Assembly (NCBI GenBank): GCA_938083085.1
Contig: CALLKX010000044.1
Span: 19,572-83,571, forward strand
Reading direction: 5' to 3'
Source: an uncultured bacterium
Lineage (GTDB): Bacteria; Planctomycetota; UBA1135; GCA-002686595
Length of the DNA: 64,000 bases
Within the stretch, counting starts at the first letter, position 1, and every line of letters begins with the position of its first letter. Shown one piece after another: positions 1 to 8,408 of the stretch. The notes under the pieces were generated by a model. It did no database searches. It had not been told where the DNA came from and was given only the letters and a program-made list of their open reading frames with translations. A program made the translations under genes and the position numbers.

Positions 1-1441
1 CAAAGCTTGTGGTGGCAACGCCCACCGCCGCGATGAACGGATCCGAAGCACCGCCAGCCGGCGCGAAGACCTGGCCACAGGACAGAGACTGAGCGCTCAC
101 GAAGTACTCGGGCGCGTCGCCGCAGGCGTAGACGGGGAGCTGAGCCGTGAAGACCCCACCGCCCATATCCATCATGGCGATCGACTGAAACATCCCGGCG
201 GAGCTGGCCCGCTCGTGGAGCGTCACGCTGCCGGGGACCACCGGCCCGAGCGCCAGCGCGGAGACCGCGACCGCCTGAAGCGGCGGCAGAAGTGTCGGCG
301 CGCCCGGCGCCGCGAGGCCCGCGCCGCAGATGCCCTGCGGGCTCGCGAGCGCGCTCTGAAGGTCAGGGTGCGAGAAGCTCGTGCCCGAGTTCTGGCCGCC
401 GGTCGAGCTGCACCCGCCGTGGGTGTGGATACCCACTGCCTGGTCCGTCTGGTCCCAGATCACCGGTGAGCCGGAGTTCCCGCCCGTGGTGTCCGTCTGG
501 TACTGCACCGTCGTCCCCGAGTTGGTCACCAGCGGCCCGACGTGGGTCTGCTGGGTCTGGTTGCGCTCAGGGGGGGAGCTGTCCGTCCCGAACCCGGTAA
601 TGCGGATGTCGGCGCTGCCCGGCTGCGGCGGGGCGGAGAGCTGGAAGCCAGGGCCCTGGGCCTGGGTCACGGTCAGCCCCGAGGTGCCGTTCGGGAAGGC
701 CCCGAAGTACGCCCAGTCATTTCCCACGCCCTGGCCGCCGTTGGACTGGAGCGATGCGCCGTCCACCGGGTACTGGTCCGAGGGCGGAGGGTTCTGGATG
801 GAGCCAGAGCTGGACGAGGGGGGCACGTTGAACTGGATCACCTGGATGTTGCCGGTGCAGTGCCCCGCGGTCAGGAAGCAGCCCGCGCAGTCCTGGATCA
901 ACCAACCCGTACAGCCGACCGGAAGCAGCCGCCCCGAGCGAGCATCGGTGGAGGGCAGCCGATCGTCGTTGGGGCCGCAGATGGAGGTCGTCCCGAGCAG
1001 CGGCGGCGTGCCCATGTCCATGGCCCGCAGCTGCACGCGGCTCGTGCCCGTTCCGGGCCGTGCCCAGACCTCGACCACCAGCGAGTCACCGTTGAAGTAC
1101 GCCGTGGAGCGGTCCCAACGCTCGACCTCGATGGCGTTCATGACCTGGAGGCCTCCGTCCAGCATCGAGGTGATGCGGAGCTCGGCGCCGGTCCCGGCCA
1201 GCGGGTCCCCCGCGAGGACGACGTCGTCGAAGTAGAGCCGGATCCACTCCGCGCCTTCCTGGTCCACGGCGAAGCTCGCGCAGAGCTCCAGGTCGCCGCC
1301 AGCGGAGGCAGCGGGAGACACCCATCCGGTGTCCTGGACGAAGGGGACGTTGTCGAAGGAAGGTGCCTCCACCTGGCCAAAGGCCGCGGGCGAGAGGACG
1401 GCGAGGGCGAGCGGAGCGAGACGGGACGGTGCAATGATCAT
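1..1441 (-). CDS. secreted trypsin-like serine protease (3' end cut by window)
   Basis: About 480 residues are readable before the frame runs off the left edge, so the C-terminus is missing. The N-terminus is a signal peptide (hydrophobic core LALAVLSPAAFG), placing it outside the cytoplasm. A non-catalytic beta-rich stretch follows (about 25-150). Then comes a chymotrypsin-fold domain with a visible triad: His194 in TAGHC, Asp242 in NDWAYF and Ser323 in GGNSGSPV. Several cysteines could form disulfides. After about residue 372 there is an Ala/Gly/Pro-rich C-terminal module of the kind seen in planctomycete secreted proteins. The triad is seen directly; the substrate is unknown. It is transcribed in the same direction as the ATP-grasp/esterase run, but 237 bases separate them, so it probably has its own promoter. 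Confidence 0.9.
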   Translation of the reverse strand, partial: MIIAPSRLAPLALAVLSPAAFGQVEAPSFDNVPFVQDTGWVSPAASAGGDLELCASFAVDQEGAEWIRLYFDDVVLAGDPLAGTGAELRITSMLDGGLQVMNAIEVERWDRSTAYFNGDSLVVEVWARPGTGTSRVQLRAMDMGTPPLLGTTSICGPNDDRLPSTDARSGRLLPVGCTGWLIQDCAGCFLTAGHCTGNIQVIQFNVPPSSSSGSIQNPPPSDQYPVDGASLQSNGGQGVGNDWAYFGAFPNGTSGLTVTQAQGPGFQLSAPPQPGSADIRITGFGTDSSPPERNQTQQTHVGPLVTNSGTTVQYQTDTTGGNSGSPVIWDQTDQAVGIHTHGGCSSTGGQNSGTSFSHPDLQSALASPQGICGAGLAAPGAPTLLPPLQAVAVSALALGPVVPGSVTLHERASSAGMFQSIAMMDMGGGVFTAQLPVYACGDAPEYFVSAQSLSCGQVFAPAGGASDPFIAAVGVATTSF

Positions 1442-1456
1442 GTCAGTCGGGAAGGA

Positions 1457-1482
1457 CGTGGGAGTCCACCAAGTGTCCCACG
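1457..1482. promoter_or_regulatory. inverted repeat upstream of the protease gene
   Basis: A perfect 7-base inverted repeat (CGTGGGA / TCCCACG) with a 12-base spacer lies about 16 bases upstream of the protease start. It could be a 5' UTR hairpin that limits translation or an operator. No promoter boxes are convincing around it. The symmetry is seen; any role is inferred. Confidence 0.25.
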
Positions 1483-1678
1483 GCCCAGCCCCTTCCGCCA
1501 CGTTCTTCCAGCCTCGCGACGGTCGCGGCCAGCGCTGCGCTGCGGTCTCGATCCCGAACCGGTCGTGGACAGGGCCAGGCGGGTATCGGACTGAGAGTGT
1601 CGCGTGGCGCCAGACGCAGCACGCGCGGTCAACCCCACCCGCAACGTCCAGCGTCCAGACGCTCGCGCCGCCCCGGCG

Positions 1679-2428
1679 TCAGTCCACGAGGCGCGTACGG
1701 AGATACTCTGGCAGCATCCGGCGCCAGGTCGGCCAGTCGTGGTCCCAGTCCTCTCCCCACTCATCGACGTGGTTCGGGATTCCCCGCGCGCCGAGGACGC
1801 GAGCGACGGCCCAGGACTCCTCCGGATCCTCCCAGCGCCCCGCGCCGTGGCTGATCAAGATCCGGCGCTCCCGCAGCTTCACGAGGCTGGGGTGATCCTC
1901 CGGGAGGTTCGGGATGAAGTGCAGGGGCGACGCGAAGTACCACGCCTCGTCCATGTCGCCGTCGATGAACTTCGACAGCTCATAGGTGCCGGACATGCAG
2001 ATCGCCTCGGAGAAGAGCTCGGGATGGCGGCAGATCGCCGCCAGGGCGTTGTAGGCCCCGATGGACGCGCCCGACGCGATGATGTCCAAAGGCTCACCCT
2101 CTGCCACGTTGCAGTCGCGGCGGATCATGGGCACCAGCTCGTGCTCGACGAAGGCGTCGAAGCCCGCCTGAGCGCGGGACGCCCCGGGGACCTCGTTGTC
2201 CTCCTTCAGCCAGACCATGCCGGGCACAGAGTCCACCGAGTAGAGCTTGATGATGCCCTCCTCAAGGAGCGGCGCGAGGGCGTCCACGAGCAGGAAGCGC
2301 TCGCACTCCTCGGCGTCGCCCGCGGCCGTCGGGAAGAAGACCACGGGGGTCCCCATCTCACCCCAGCGGACCACCTGGACTTCACGCCCCACGCGCTCCG
2401 ACGACCATGTCTCGGTGACGCGTGTCAT
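1679..2428 (-). CDS. esterase D-family alpha/beta hydrolase
   Basis: A 249-residue cytoplasmic protein with no signal peptide. It has the nucleophile elbow GASIGAYNAL with Ser122 and a C-terminal His230 in EDWDHDWPTW, as expected for the PF00756 esterase family. This is the last gene of a six-gene minus-strand run: its ATG overlaps the stop of the upstream ATP-grasp gene as ATGA (2425-2428), which implies translational coupling. Members of this family hydrolyse ester or acyl bonds; the substrate here is unknown. Its position beside ligases suggests it releases or trims the product they make, which is inference. Confidence 0.82.
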   Translation of the reverse strand: MTRVTETWSSERVGREVQVVRWGEMGTPVVFFPTAAGDAEECERFLLVDALAPLLEEGIIKLYSVDSVPGMVWLKEDNEVPGASRAQAGFDAFVEHELVPMIRRDCNVAEGEPLDIIASGASIGAYNALAAICRHPELFSEAICMSGTYELSKFIDGDMDEAWYFASPLHFIPNLPEDHPSLVKLRERRILISHGAGRWEDPEESWAVARVLGARGIPNHVDEWGEDWDHDWPTWRRMLPEYLRTRLVD

Positions 2429-3693
2429 GACTGCACCCCGTGGATGCTGTCGCTCGGAGCCGCGTGCGCGGTCTCGTGCCGCCAGCTCTGGATCGACCCC
2501 CAGAAGTGCTCCGTGAACTCCTCCACCTCATGCTCGGGGAAGAGCGCGCCCACCTTCTCGTGCACGGCATCCCTCGCCGCCGCCGTCCCGAAGAACTCCC
2601 ACGCCACCTCGTCGAGGGGGCCGAGGTGCTCGGCGCAGAACTCCTGGAACCGCGCGGTGTCGAAGTGCTCGTCGGCGATCGCTGCGTACTGCGGGAGCTT
2701 GTCCGCGAAGGTGCCGGGGCCGTCGGCGATCTCGAAGTAGGGGTTCCAGTCCAGGTTGTTCTTGAACTTGCGCCCGGTGGCCGCGACGAACAGCGCCCAC
2801 CGGAGCTTGCCGAGCACCAGCCACGGGAAGTGCTGATGGAGCGACGTGACCTGGGAGTCGGGGCACGGGTTCGCGAAGTCGATGGGGTGCCAGACGCCGT
2901 CCTGGCGCAGGCTCTCGCAGGAGTTGAAGTCCCAGCCGAAGAAGGCGTTGATCGTCAGCGTGATCTGGCGCAGGTGCTCCATGTCCGCCTTCGAGAGGTG
3001 GTTGTACTCCTTGGTGTAGCGCTCGTGGAGGGGCGCCGCGGGGTCGTACTCCACCATGCGAATGTCCGGGCCGATCCCGACGCAGCGGACGAAGTGGTCA
3101 TGGGGCAGGACGCCGTGCTGCAGGTGCATGACGAACTTGCCGCTCTCGTCGTAGGCCGTCTTGAGCTCCTCGACGTTGTCGACCTTGTTGACACCGACCC
3201 AGCCGCCGCCGTCGTAGGGCTTCATGAAGTGCGGGTAGCCGACCTTCTCCCCGAGCTCTTCGAGGTCGAAGTAGCGCGCGTACCGCTCGAGGGTCGGCTG
3301 CAGGTCAGGGCTCGACTCGTACTCCTTCGGCGGCACGAGCCACGTGTCCGGGATCGGCATGCCGAGCCGCATCATGGCGCAGTAGGAGGTCTGCTTCTCC
3401 ATGGACTGGACCGACCAGGGATTGTTGAGGACGTACAGGTCGTCCATCAGCACCCCCTTCTTGATCCACTCACGGGTGTTCGCATACCAGTGGGTCAGGC
3501 GGTCGAGGACCACGTTGTAGCGCGTCGGCGTCCGCAGATCGAAGGGCTCGATGACCACCCGGTCCACCTCGAAGCGCACGTCGCGCCCCCCCACCTTGAG
3601 GGTTGGATCCCACCGCTCGAGGATCCCCTCGAAGCAGCGCGGCCAGCAGATGTCGGCCCCAAGCGAGAGCCCGATTCGTTTGATGTCAGCCAT
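2425..3693 (-). CDS. divergent ATP-grasp domain protein
   Basis: 422 residues, no signal peptide. The central part has ATP-grasp hallmarks: a nucleotide-binding Lys158 in PHFMKPYDGGGWVGV with its Gly-rich loop, and a metal-binding element near Asp272/Asn275 in HPIDFANPCPDS. It lacks the RDKxxMK signature shared by the other three ATP-grasp proteins nearby and is clearly a separate subfamily. ATP-grasp ligases join a carboxylate, activated as acyl phosphate, to an amine or thiol; the partners here cannot be read from sequence. It starts 6 bases after the stop of the E-set esterase gene and overlaps the next esterase gene by ATGA, so it belongs to the same transcript. Confidence 0.8.
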   Translation of the reverse strand: MADIKRIGLSLGADICWPRCFEGILERWDPTLKVGGRDVRFEVDRVVIEPFDLRTPTRYNVVLDRLTHWYANTREWIKKGVLMDDLYVLNNPWSVQSMEKQTSYCAMMRLGMPIPDTWLVPPKEYESSPDLQPTLERYARYFDLEELGEKVGYPHFMKPYDGGGWVGVNKVDNVEELKTAYDESGKFVMHLQHGVLPHDHFVRCVGIGPDIRMVEYDPAAPLHERYTKEYNHLSKADMEHLRQITLTINAFFGWDFNSCESLRQDGVWHPIDFANPCPDSQVTSLHQHFPWLVLGKLRWALFVAATGRKFKNNLDWNPYFEIADGPGTFADKLPQYAAIADEHFDTARFQEFCAEHLGPLDEVAWEFFGTAAARDAVHEKVGALFPEHEVEEFTEHFWGSIQSWRHETAHAAPSDSIHGVQS

Positions 3694-3699
3694 GTCGTT

Positions 3700-4830
3700 T
3701 CACTCGTAGACCATCCAGAGCGGTCCGGGGAAGAGCCAGGTGAGCCCTGCGCGGAGGTGATCCCGCCAGTTCTCCCAGTTGTGACCGTCCTGCGCCTCGA
3801 CGAGGGTAGCGTCGACGCCGACGGACTGGAGCATCGGAAGCAGGGTGCGGTTGTAGACGATCAGGGACTCGTAAATCCCGCAGGACAGGAAGACCCGGTC
3901 GGCAGGCTTCACCGGGGCCCGTCGGTACCCGTTGACGAACGCCACCACGGGGTCGAAGAGCGGGCCGCGCTCGTGGCTTCCGATATCCGTGAAGGCGAAC
4001 GAACCCGACTGTAGGAGGAGCCTTCCGAACACGCCGGGGTGCTGGAGCGACGCGTGGAGCGACGCAACGCCGCCAAAGCTGGCCCCCATCAGCGCGCGGT
4101 TCTCGGGGCCAGCCTCCAGGGAGAACTCGTCCTCCAGGAGCGGCAGCAGCTCGGTCGCGAGGAAGTCGGCGTGCTGGCCGCTCGCCGCATACTCGTGGAC
4201 GCGGTCTGGCGACTGGATGAAGCACACGACCATCGGGGGGATCTCACCGAGATCGATGAGGTTGTCGACCACCGTCTTGAAGGCCGCATAGCGCAGATAA
4301 TCGAGCCCGTCGTGCACCACGAGGAGCGGATAGCGGTGGGTCACCCGGTAGCGCGGCGGCAGGTAAATTGAGAGCGGGCGGACGTCGTCGAAGACCTCGC
4401 TCTGGAGCTGACGCTCGAGGATCACACCCTGACGCCGCGAGCGATCCTCCACCGCCCACCACGGAGTGGTGTAGTCCGGACCGGTCACCACCGAGTTGGT
4501 GGCGAAGGGGTCCCGCGCCACCGCCGGGTTCAACGCGTCCAGGATCAGCTTGCGTTCGCCGTTCTCCTGGACCTCCAGCTTGTACTCCACCCGGGCAGCG
4601 GCCTGCACCTCGAGCTCGAGCGTCCAGACGTCGGGGTGGGTCCGGAGAAACTCCTGAGCGGACTCGAGCCCGAAGATCCAGTGATGGAGCCAGACGCCCT
4701 CCGCGCGCCCCTCGTAAACGAAGAGCGCCCGCCCGCCCTCGACGATCGGCACCTCGAGGCCCTCGAGGGCCGCGGCCCCGGAGTCAGCGATGGCGTCCTT
4801 CACCGCCTCGATTCGAGTGGGTGTCGTCAT
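3700..4830 (-). CDS. enterochelin esterase-like hydrolase with N-terminal E-set domain
   Basis: 376 residues from the ATG at 4830. That start is chosen because it overlaps the upstream stop as ATGA; a longer reading frame would add an Arg/Gly-rich stretch of low plausibility. Residues about 25-105 resemble the immunoglobulin-like E-set domain found in Fes-type esterases and related to carbohydrate-binding CBM48 domains (ending ARVEYKLEV ... LILDALNP). The remainder is an alpha/beta hydrolase with nucleophile Ser251 in MGASFGG and His350 in DGHNWENWRDHL. Fes-type enzymes cleave ester or amide-linked siderophores. No siderophore genes are nearby, so another substrate is likely. Confidence 0.82.
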   Translation of the reverse strand: MTTPTRIEAVKDAIADSGAAALEGLEVPIVEGGRALFVYEGRAEGVWLHHWIFGLESAQEFLRTHPDVWTLELEVQAAARVEYKLEVQENGERKLILDALNPAVARDPFATNSVVTGPDYTTPWWAVEDRSRRQGVILERQLQSEVFDDVRPLSIYLPPRYRVTHRYPLLVVHDGLDYLRYAAFKTVVDNLIDLGEIPPMVVCFIQSPDRVHEYAASGQHADFLATELLPLLEDEFSLEAGPENRALMGASFGGVASLHASLQHPGVFGRLLLQSGSFAFTDIGSHERGPLFDPVVAFVNGYRRAPVKPADRVFLSCGIYESLIVYNRTLLPMLQSVGVDATLVEAQDGHNWENWRDHLRAGLTWLFPGPLWMVYE

Positions 4831-5780
4831 GCCCCGACCTCCATGAGCTCGGCGACGACCGCACCGGCGGGAGTCAGCCGACGGGCCCCCTCGCCGGACC
4901 ACCCGTCCGCGCCAGCCTCGAGGCGATCCCCGTCGTCCAGGGCGACCACGAGCTCCGGCGCGAGCCGCCGCGCAAGAAGCGCCACGCGGCCCCGATCGTC
5001 AAGGTCGAGGCGCCGGGAGGCGTGCGGCAACACCACCACTCCGGGCGCCAGCCCGAGCCCGGGCCCGAGGAACTCAGCGTCGCCCGGCCCCTGGGGCGGT
5101 GAGTCATGGAAGAGCAGGATGCGGTCCGTCAACACCATGGCGCCGGCCGACCACCCGACCACCGGCGTGGACGCGGGGAGCGCATCGCGCACCCCGAAGA
5201 GGCGCATGCGGTTGTAGAGGATGCCGACATGGCCGCCTGCCACAAGCAGGGTCCCGGCGCCGTCGAGCACCTCTGCGATCTCCGCGCGGCCCGCGCGGAG
5301 ACTCTCGCGCCCGGCAGCTTCCCCGAAGACCTCCTCGTTGATCTCGCCCACCCGCGAGCAGTGGAGATCGTCAAGGTCGCGCAGTGCGCCGCAGGCGAGG
5401 TCGAGCGACGGCCCCACCAGGGGGTCCGCCTGGTCAGGGCGCGTGCGCCCCATCAGCTCCCGGGCTGCCGCGAGCTCCGCCGCGAGCCGCACGCGGTACA
5501 GCGTGGAGAGCTCCTTCATGCGATCGTGCCGACCGAACATCATGTGCCGCAGATCGGAGTCCGCCTCGAACGCCGCCTCGCAGCGAGGCCAGAGGTCGAG
5601 GGAGCGCGCGGGCTCCCCGAGGTGAGCGTCGAGGCGCCCGGTCTCCGACTCGCGCTCCTGCCACCCGGCAGAAACGAGGACGTAGGGGCCCGCGGCGCCC
5701 ATGCCGTCGAGGACCTCGCGCAGATTCGGTCTCTCGTGCTGGGGCCCCAGCAGAGCGAGCGATCGGGAGTCAGCGGCCAT
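4827..5780 (-). CDS. S51-family hydrolase (cyanophycinase / peptidase E type)
   Basis: 317 residues from the ATG at 5780, which shares one base with the upstream stop (TGATG); 30 extra residues are possible from an earlier start but look like out-of-gene sequence. The nucleophile motif VVGWSAGAMVL gives Ser211, preceded by the Gly-rich AGGHVGILYN, and His253 lies in VLPHASRRLDL. This matches the Ser-His arrangement of S51 peptidases, which include aspartyl dipeptidase and cyanophycinase. A helical, charged segment of about 90 residues (60-150) before the catalytic core is larger than in peptidase E. The enzyme probably cleaves an unusual peptide or isopeptide bond. Its place among ATP-grasp ligases mirrors the ligase/hydrolase pairing of cyanophycin metabolism. 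Confidence 0.82.
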   Translation of the reverse strand: MAADSRSLALLGPQHERPNLREVLDGMGAAGPYVLVSAGWQERESETGRLDAHLGEPARSLDLWPRCEAAFEADSDLRHMMFGRHDRMKELSTLYRVRLAAELAAARELMGRTRPDQADPLVGPSLDLACGALRDLDDLHCSRVGEINEEVFGEAAGRESLRAGRAEIAEVLDGAGTLLVAGGHVGILYNRMRLFGVRDALPASTPVVGWSAGAMVLTDRILLFHDSPPQGPGDAEFLGPGLGLAPGVVVLPHASRRLDLDDRGRVALLARRLAPELVVALDDGDRLEAGADGWSGEGARRLTPAGAVVAELMEVGA

Positions 5781-7021
5781 CAGGTGTCGCAGTGGATCCG
5801 CACGTCCCGGCCGATGTCGTCCGCGATCCGCAGCGCCTCGGTGAGCAGGTTGTGGCGCGCGATGCACCACCCGTCCCCGGTCACCACCTGGGTCCAGTCC
5901 CGCCGCGGCGCGCCGATCGGCACCAGCTCGACCACGGGGAGGTGCTCCCCGTCCCGGGCGAGGATCGGCTCGAGCCCCTCGATCCTCGTCACGAGTGTCC
6001 CGTCACCGTGGGCGCGCTTGAAGACCAGCGCCGCGTTGTACCGGCGCTCCATGGACTGCTCCGACGATCCGCGGGCGATCGCCTCCGCCCAGAGCTGGAA
6101 CACGTCGCCGTCGCACGCGTAGTTCATGCCGTGGGAGAGCCGCCCCCCCGGAGCGCGCGCGCCGACCTCGCCGAAGATCGCCTCACCCGTCTTGTCCGAG
6201 AGGTACCACTCCATGTGCGCCATCCCCGTCCGGTAGCCGAGCGCCTTGAGGGCTCGTCGACCGAGCTCAACGCCCGGCGCCACGTCGGGCTGGTCGAGGT
6301 CGGCGAGGCAGACCGCCTGGGGGCTCATCCACGGGTTCTGCCGCGCCACCAGGGGCTTGGGCCGATACCACGCCACGTTCTCGAACAGCGTCTCGCCGTC
6401 CGCGAGGATCGCGTCATAGGTGAACTCCTTCCCCTCGATGAACTCCTCAACGCTGACCTCCGGGACATGGGCCACCGCCTCGATGACCCGCTGAAGCTCT
6501 TCTTCGGAGCGCGCCGTGTGCGTGTCCTCGGAGCCGGCGCCGTCGATCGGCTTGACGATCAACGGGTAGCCCACGGCGCGCGCGGCCTCCTCCACCTCCG
6601 CGCGAGACCGAGCGCGGTAGTGGTGCGGGGTGCGGATCCCAGCGGCATCGAGGGTCGCCTTCATCACCTCCTTGTCACGGAAGGTGACGGCCTGCTCCAC
6701 ACGCAGGCCCGGCACATCAAAGGCCTCGCGCATGCGTGCCGCCAGCACCACGCCGATCTCCCAAAGGCACTCGACCCGGTCGGGCCTGACCCCCAACTGT
6801 CCGAGCCAGCGGCCCACCTCGGCCACGGTCTGCTCCTCATTCCAGAGGTCCTTCACCACGAGGTGATCGTCGATAGCCGCTCGCACCGCGGGCTCCATGG
6901 CCGCGGCTGGCTGATCCCCCACGCCCAGCACTCGCACGCCAGGCAGCGCGTGCAGCGCCTGCGTGAAGTGACCGTTATCGGCGGGGAAGCCTGGTGAGAT
7001 GAGGACGACGTTGATCGTCAT
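5780..7021 (-). CDS. ATP-grasp carboxylate-amine ligase
   Basis: 413 residues, cytoplasmic. The domain order is typical: an N-terminal Rossmann-like part starting INVVLISPGFPADNGHF, the RDKEVMK element (115-121), the nucleotide-binding loop GYPLIVKPIDGAGSEDT with Lys157, EEFIEGKEFTYD (192-203), and the metal-binding pair Glu271 (HMEWY) and Glu285 (GEVGARAPGG). It is clearly paralogous to the genes at 7073 and 9987. Related enzymes build dipeptides and amino-acid conjugates. Its stop overlaps the start of the S51 hydrolase by one base, so ligase and hydrolase are translated in tandem. The substrate is not predictable. Confidence 0.86.
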   Translation of the reverse strand: MTINVVLISPGFPADNGHFTQALHALPGVRVLGVGDQPAAAMEPAVRAAIDDHLVVKDLWNEEQTVAEVGRWLGQLGVRPDRVECLWEIGVVLAARMREAFDVPGLRVEQAVTFRDKEVMKATLDAAGIRTPHHYRARSRAEVEEAARAVGYPLIVKPIDGAGSEDTHTARSEEELQRVIEAVAHVPEVSVEEFIEGKEFTYDAILADGETLFENVAWYRPKPLVARQNPWMSPQAVCLADLDQPDVAPGVELGRRALKALGYRTGMAHMEWYLSDKTGEAIFGEVGARAPGGRLSHGMNYACDGDVFQLWAEAIARGSSEQSMERRYNAALVFKRAHGDGTLVTRIEGLEPILARDGEHLPVVELVPIGAPRRDWTQVVTGDGWCIARHNLLTEALRIADDIGRDVRIHCDT

Positions 7022-7072
7022 GGGAGACCTTTGGGGAAGACGGGATCAGGGGGCGAGTGGAACGGGCGCCGC

Positions 7073-8314
7073 TCAGGAGGAGAGCTCGACCTGCAGGATT
7101 TCGACGGCGCGCCGCAGCCCTTCCCGCACGCGGTCGGTGTCCTCATGCCGGAGAATGATGAAGCCCTCGCCCTCGTAGGAGCTCGCCTTGGGCTGGCCGG
7201 GGGCCGGAAGCTGGGACTCGACCACGAGGTCACCGAGTTCCTCGTTGGCCCGCTCGATCCCGGCCACGCGCGCCACCCGGCCGCCGCCCTGGCCGCGCAG
7301 GTAAGCCGCACCTGTGGCGTATCTGCGCGGCGGAGGCGTGAACTCCTCGAGGATCGAGACCTCGGCCCAGACCCGGTAGAAGTCGCGATCGTGGGCGTAG
7401 GAGATCAGCGAGGTGAACTGGGCGCCGGGCGGGCGCGCCGCGACCTCCGAGATGGCGATCGACCCATCGGCGCGACGGAACCACTCCATGTGGGTCATCC
7501 CGCTGACCATCCCGAGGGCGTCCAGCGCACGCGGACCGGCCGAGAGGATCGGCGCATACTCCGGGCCACTGATATCGCGGGGCAGCATGACCGTCCACTG
7601 GATCCAGGGCGACTCCATGACCTGCAGCGGCGTCGGCGAGTACTCGGAGATCGAGTGGAACAGGTGCCGGCCGCCGACCGACACGCTGTCGAACGAGAAC
7701 TCCCGCCCCTGGACGAACTCCTCGAGGAGCAGCGGCCGCTGGGGAGACGGTGGGTTTGAACCCATCCAGCTCTCCAGCTGCGCGACCTCGTCCACACGGA
7801 ACGTGTCCCGGGCTCCGGCGCCAGCGGGGGGCTTGGCCACCAGGGGCATGGTCCCGCGCGCAAAGCTCAGGGCGCTCGCCGCGTCGGTGGCCAGGTGGTG
7901 CCCGGCGCAGGGCAGGTCATGGGCGCGCAGCGCGTCCTTCATGACCGCCTTGTCCCGGAAGCGCCCGGCCTCGGCCCGGTCCATCCCACGAATCTGGAGT
8001 CGCTCGCGCACGCTGGCGAGCGCCTCCTGGAGTGGCTCGAGGATGCCCACCAGCGCTGTGACCTCGGACCCGGTGCTCGCAGCGACTCGCCGAACGGCTC
8101 CCTCCAGCTGGTGCGGGTCGTGGCAGTCCGCAACGGAGACGATATCCGCGATCCTATCGCGCACCTCCTCATCCAGCGCCGCCATGAACGACGCGGCGGG
8201 CTCCTGCGCCACCACCGAGAAGGTGGTGTCGGGAAGCAGCGCCGCCGCCCTCAGGAACCTCAGCGTGCTGGGCAGGGCGAAGGGCGCGACGAAGACGGTG
8301 TTGGCGCGTGACAT
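7073..8314 (-). CDS. ATP-grasp carboxylate-amine ligase
   Basis: 413 residues; first gene of the minus-strand run, 51 bases upstream of the next ligase. Motifs follow its paralogues: RDKAVMKDALR (120-130), KPPAGAGARDT with Lys161, EEFVQGREFSFD, Glu277 in HMEWF and Glu290 in SEVAARPPGA. The active-site loops are intact, so it should be catalytically competent. The start faces glgA with 94 bases between the two ATGs, so both directions must be driven from this short interval. No Shine-Dalgarno sequence is visible before the ATG. Confidence 0.86.
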   Translation of the reverse strand: MSRANTVFVAPFALPSTLRFLRAAALLPDTTFSVVAQEPAASFMAALDEEVRDRIADIVSVADCHDPHQLEGAVRRVAASTGSEVTALVGILEPLQEALASVRERLQIRGMDRAEAGRFRDKAVMKDALRAHDLPCAGHHLATDAASALSFARGTMPLVAKPPAGAGARDTFRVDEVAQLESWMGSNPPSPQRPLLLEEFVQGREFSFDSVSVGGRHLFHSISEYSPTPLQVMESPWIQWTVMLPRDISGPEYAPILSAGPRALDALGMVSGMTHMEWFRRADGSIAISEVAARPPGAQFTSLISYAHDRDFYRVWAEVSILEEFTPPPRRYATGAAYLRGQGGGRVARVAGIERANEELGDLVVESQLPAPGQPKASSYEGEGFIILRHEDTDRVREGLRRAVEILQVELSS

Positions 8315-8408
8315 CTGGACCGGAGGATACCCACCAACAGGGTCTGGATTCCCACCAGAAGTCCTGCCCCTGCCCGACCCAGCCCCCGCGGTTCGCTAAG
8401 CTCCCGCC
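8315..8408. promoter_or_regulatory. divergent intergenic region between ligase run and glgA
   Basis: These 94 bases separate two divergently transcribed genes and must contain promoters for both directions. I could not identify convincing -35/-10 elements or an operator on either strand. The assignment rests on gene layout only. Confidence 0.5.

Noticed and set aside
381..1594. Overlapping plus-strand frames at the left edge
   Set aside because: The minus strand encodes a protease with signal peptide and full triad across the same bases.
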